Below are positions 62,291-64,000 of a DNA stretch of 64,000 bases, in pieces. Both the position numbers and the translations under genes were made by a program. A model generated the notes under the pieces. That model saw only the letters and a list, made by a program, of their open reading frames with translations. It ran no database searches and was not told where the DNA came from. Source of the stretch: Falsiroseomonas sp050563525 (lineage in GTDB: Bacteria; Pseudomonadota; Alphaproteobacteria; Acetobacterales; Acetobacteraceae); NCBI RefSeq assembly GCF_050563525.1, contig NZ_JBNXUN010000001.1, positions 310,001 through 374,000 on the forward strand, given 5' to 3'. Each line of letters opens with the position of its first letter. Positions within the stretch are counted from its first letter, which is position 1.

Positions 62291-63054
62291 TGCCGCGCTA
62301 CGCCCTGCTGCTGGAATTCGACGGCACGCGCTTCTGCGGCTGGCAGCGCCAGGGCGCCCTGCTTTCGGTGCAGCAGGTGCTGGAGGAAGCCGCTGCGCCG
62401 CTGAACAACGGCATCACGCCCACCGCGACCGGCGCCGGCCGCACCGATGCCGGCGTGCACGCGGAAGGCGCGGTCGCCGACCTCGACCTGGCGCTGGACC
62501 TGCCGCCCGAGCGGGTGCGGGACGCGCTGAACTTCCGCACCCAGCCCCTCCCCGTCGTGGTGCGGGCGGCGGCGCGTGTGGCACCGGACTGGTCGGCGCG
62601 CTTCGACTGCCTCGGCCGCGGCTACCGCTACCGCATCCTCAACCGCCCGGCCCGCCCGGCGCTGGCTGCCGCCAAGGCCTGGCACGTCAAGCGCCCCCTG
62701 GACGCGGCGACGATGCACGCGGCGGCGCAGACCCTGCTCGGGCGGCACGACTTCTCCGCCTACCGCGCCGCCGCCTGTCAGGCGAAATCAGCCCTGCGGA
62801 CGCTGGACGTGCTGGACGTGGCACGGTGCGGGGAGGAGGTGGTGATTACCGCAGAGGCCCGCAGCTTCCTGCACCACCAGGTCCGCAACCTGGTCGGCAC
62901 GCTCGTGGAGGTCGGCCAGGGCCGCCGCCCCGTCACCTGGCCGCGCCAGGTGCTGGAAGGCCTGGATCGCGCTAAGGCCGGCCAGACGGCACCCCCGGAC
63001 GGCCTGACCTTCCGCTTCGCCCGCTACGAGCCGGAACCAAGCTGGTCGAGATAG
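62290..63054 (+). CDS. truA: tRNA pseudouridine(38-40) synthase
   Basis: Isomerises uridines 38-40 in tRNA anticodon arms. 254 residues. Opening YALLLEFDGTRFCGWQRQ, catalytic Asp53 in GAGRTDAGVHAEGAVA, YRYRILNRPARPAL, and SFLHHQVRNLVGTLVEVGQG near the C-terminus. Last gene of the def-fmt-truA operon. Confidence 0.97.
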   Translation: MPRYALLLEFDGTRFCGWQRQGALLSVQQVLEEAAAPLNNGITPTATGAGRTDAGVHAEGAVADLDLALDLPPERVRDALNFRTQPLPVVVRAAARVAPDWSARFDCLGRGYRYRILNRPARPALAAAKAWHVKRPLDAATMHAAAQTLLGRHDFSAYRAAACQAKSALRTLDVLDVARCGEEVVITAEARSFLHHQVRNLVGTLVEVGQGRRPVTWPRQVLEGLDRAKAGQTAPPDGLTFRFARYEPEPSWSR

Positions 63055-63405
63055 GCTAAGCCCCGCACACGCCTCCGGATGCGCCGATATGCATCAAGGT
63101 CCGGGAAGGCGAGCCGCACGTCAACGTGTGCGCAAGCACATTGACTGAATACTGTATGAAGCGTAACGCTTTGCAACCAGAGGTCGTTAGACAACCGCCC
63201 GCACCCAACAGGCGCAGGCGATTGTCCAGGGGTACAACCCCATCCTGACCACCCGCGGTGGCATGGCCCGTGCACAAGCCGGCCGGCCTCTTCTTCACCC
63301 GAACAAGCCCCACAGCCCTGGCACCCGCCATGGCCGCAGACCATCACGGCGCACGCGGTTCGGGGATTCAGACATCTCTTCGCCGTCTCCGCTCAGGAGA
63401 CACCC
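63055..63405. other. 351-base non-coding gap ahead of the RTX gene
   Basis: Contains an interrupted palindrome and a promoter-like TTGACT-17-TAACGC in its first third and a short inverted repeat GGGGT-ACA-ACCCC at 63229-63241. No convincing small gene: frames on either strand are short and lack ribosome sites. The start codon of the RTX gene is about 235 bases from the promoter-like sequence, so a long leader or a second promoter is likely. Confidence 0.5.
63121..63169 (+). promoter_or_regulatory. Promoter-like sequence overlapped by a palindrome
   Basis: TTGACT (63141-63146), 17-base spacer, TAACGC (63164-63169). The palindrome TCAA-CG-TGTGC-GCAA-GCACA-TTGA (63121-63144) overlaps the -35 box, as an operator would. 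Direction and target are inferred. Confidence 0.35.
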
Positions 63406-64000
63406 ATGGCCATTCTCACGGTCGGTCCGACCTCGACCCATTCCTCCATTGCCGATGCACTGGTCGCCGCCCTTGCCGGCGACACTCTCTCGATCGAGGC
63501 CGGCTACGGCAGCGAATCCGCGACCATTTCCACGAACAACCTGACGGTCGACGGCACCGCGACCTCCACCGGCATCGTCCTGCAGCTCGGCGCGGGCGTC
63601 GCGCTGTTCGCCCTGACCGGCGATGCGCCCATCGCCATCCTCGACGGCGCAGATGGCAACGGCATCGTCGGCAATGACGGCGACAACGTCATCACCGTCT
63701 CCTCCGGCGTCGACGCCGTCGATGGCGGCGGCGGCGTCGACCGCCTGGTCGTCGACTACAGCCTGGCGACCGGCAGCGTCACCGGCAACTCGACCTCCAA
63801 CTTCACCGAGGCCGGCGGCGGCGGCCGCTCCGTCGTCATCACCGACGGCACGATCGAGAACTTCACGGTCCTGACCGGCGCCGCCGCGGACACGCTCACC
63901 ACGGGCGACGGCGATGACATCATCGAGGCCGGCAACGGCGCCAACACCGTCACCGCTGGCGAGGGCAACAACACACTGACCGGCGGCGCCGATGCGGACA
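63406..64000 (+). CDS. RTX-type calcium-binding protein, 3'-truncated by the window edge
   Basis: Open to the window end (198 codons visible). No signal peptide: it starts MAILTVGPTSTHSSIADALV, and the early part may be a parallel beta-helix (repeated short strands such as AGDTLSIEAGYGSES and NNLTVDGTATST). From about residue 95 it carries glycine/aspartate-rich nonapeptide-type repeats: GNDGDNVITVSSGVD, DGGGGVDRLVVD, TGDGDDIIEAGNGANTVTAG, GEGNNTLTGGAD. Such proteins bind calcium after export by a type I secretion system recognised at the C-terminus. CAGGAGA precedes ATG 63406. Function (adhesin, enzyme, S-layer or toxin) cannot be told. Confidence 0.85.
   Translation, partial: MAILTVGPTSTHSSIADALVAALAGDTLSIEAGYGSESATISTNNLTVDGTATSTGIVLQLGAGVALFALTGDAPIAILDGADGNGIVGNDGDNVITVSSGVDAVDGGGGVDRLVVDYSLATGSVTGNSTSNFTEAGGGGRSVVITDGTIENFTVLTGAAADTLTTGDGDDIIEAGNGANTVTAGEGNNTLTGGADAD

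Noticed and set aside
63156..63251. Possible 31-codon peptide in the gap before the RTX gene
   Set aside because: No ribosome site and Pro/Arg-rich composition; nothing supports translation.
63024..63347. Small - strand frame overlapping the end of truA
   Set aside because: Overlaps truA, Cys/Gly-rich random-looking sequence, no ribosome site.

Overview
The window is a GC-rich, gene-dense bacterial chromosome segment. Gene order and protein sequences suggest an alphaproteobacterium, most likely an acetic-acid-bacteria relative (Acetobacteraceae, Roseomonas-like). The supporting blocks are ffh-rpsP-rimM-trmD-rplS-leuCDB, lptC-lptA-lptB-rpoN-hpf, the DUF1150/Hsp20 pair and a DUF1127 protein. 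The family-level assignment is an inference from gene content. There is no rRNA, CRISPR array, integrase, transposase or prophage module.

Layout, left to right. (1) 1-13.9 kb, + strand: two short-chain dehydrogenases, glucokinase, then a tightly packed glycogen operon glgP-glgB-glgC-glgA ending in one very long gene that fuses a glycogen debranching enzyme (GlgX) to a 4-alpha-glucanotransferase (MalQ). (2) 14-17.3 kb: an FMN-dependent alpha-hydroxy-acid dehydrogenase and an orphan BcsB-like membrane-anchored protein. (3) 17.3-24.2 kb, - strand: tRNA-Arg(ACG), leuB-leuD-leuC, rplS-trmD-rimM-rpsP-ffh. (4) 24.3-27.7 kb, - strand: a frame-disrupted methyltransferase, infC and thrS. (5) 27.9-31.4 kb: a NYN nuclease fused to a LOTUS/OST-HTH-like domain (+), convergent with two glycosyltransferases (-). 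(6) 31.5-36.3 kb, - strand: sugar ABC transporter (two permeases and a Tat-type binding protein, no ATPase) with a TPR protein and a DUF1127 peptide. (7) 36.5-43.7 kb: FAH-family hydrolase, alpha/beta hydrolase, aquaporin, YeeZ-like epimerase, TPR protein plus CidA/LrgA-LrgB pair, a secreted unknown, and a glutathione transferase. (8) 43.8-52 kb, - strand: gltD-gltB with a GH10 xylanase gene overlapping the gltB stop, then a complex-I NDUFA9-like protein. (9) 52.2-54.1 kb: tRNA-Leu(CAG) and a GT61/unknown gene pair. (10) 54.3-59.8 kb, + strand: RNase D, lptC-lptA-lptB, rpoN, hpf. (11) 59.9-63.1 kb: DUF1150-hsp20 (-) divergent from def-fmt-truA (+). (12) 63.4 kb to the end: the start of an RTX calcium-binding protein that runs off the window.

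How the genes work together. Glucokinase, ADP-glucose synthesis (GlgC), chain growth and branching (GlgA, GlgB) and breakdown (GlgP, GlgX, MalQ) form one self-contained glycogen unit. GltBD supplies glutamate, and RpoN is encoded between the LPS transport genes and hpf. A sequence matching the sigma-54 promoter consensus lies just after the rpoN stop, ahead of hpf. The def-fmt-truA and ffh/rpsP/rimM/trmD/rplS blocks are translation housekeeping. Several promoters share a -10-like motif of the form CTA-N-N-CTC about 45-60 bases ahead of start codons.

No clearly new multi-gene system is evident. The best candidates for a second look are the GlgX-MalQ fusion, the NYN-LOTUS protein, the sigma-54-like site at rpoN/hpf, the xylanase translationally coupled to glutamate synthase, and the methyltransferase broken by two compensating frame changes.
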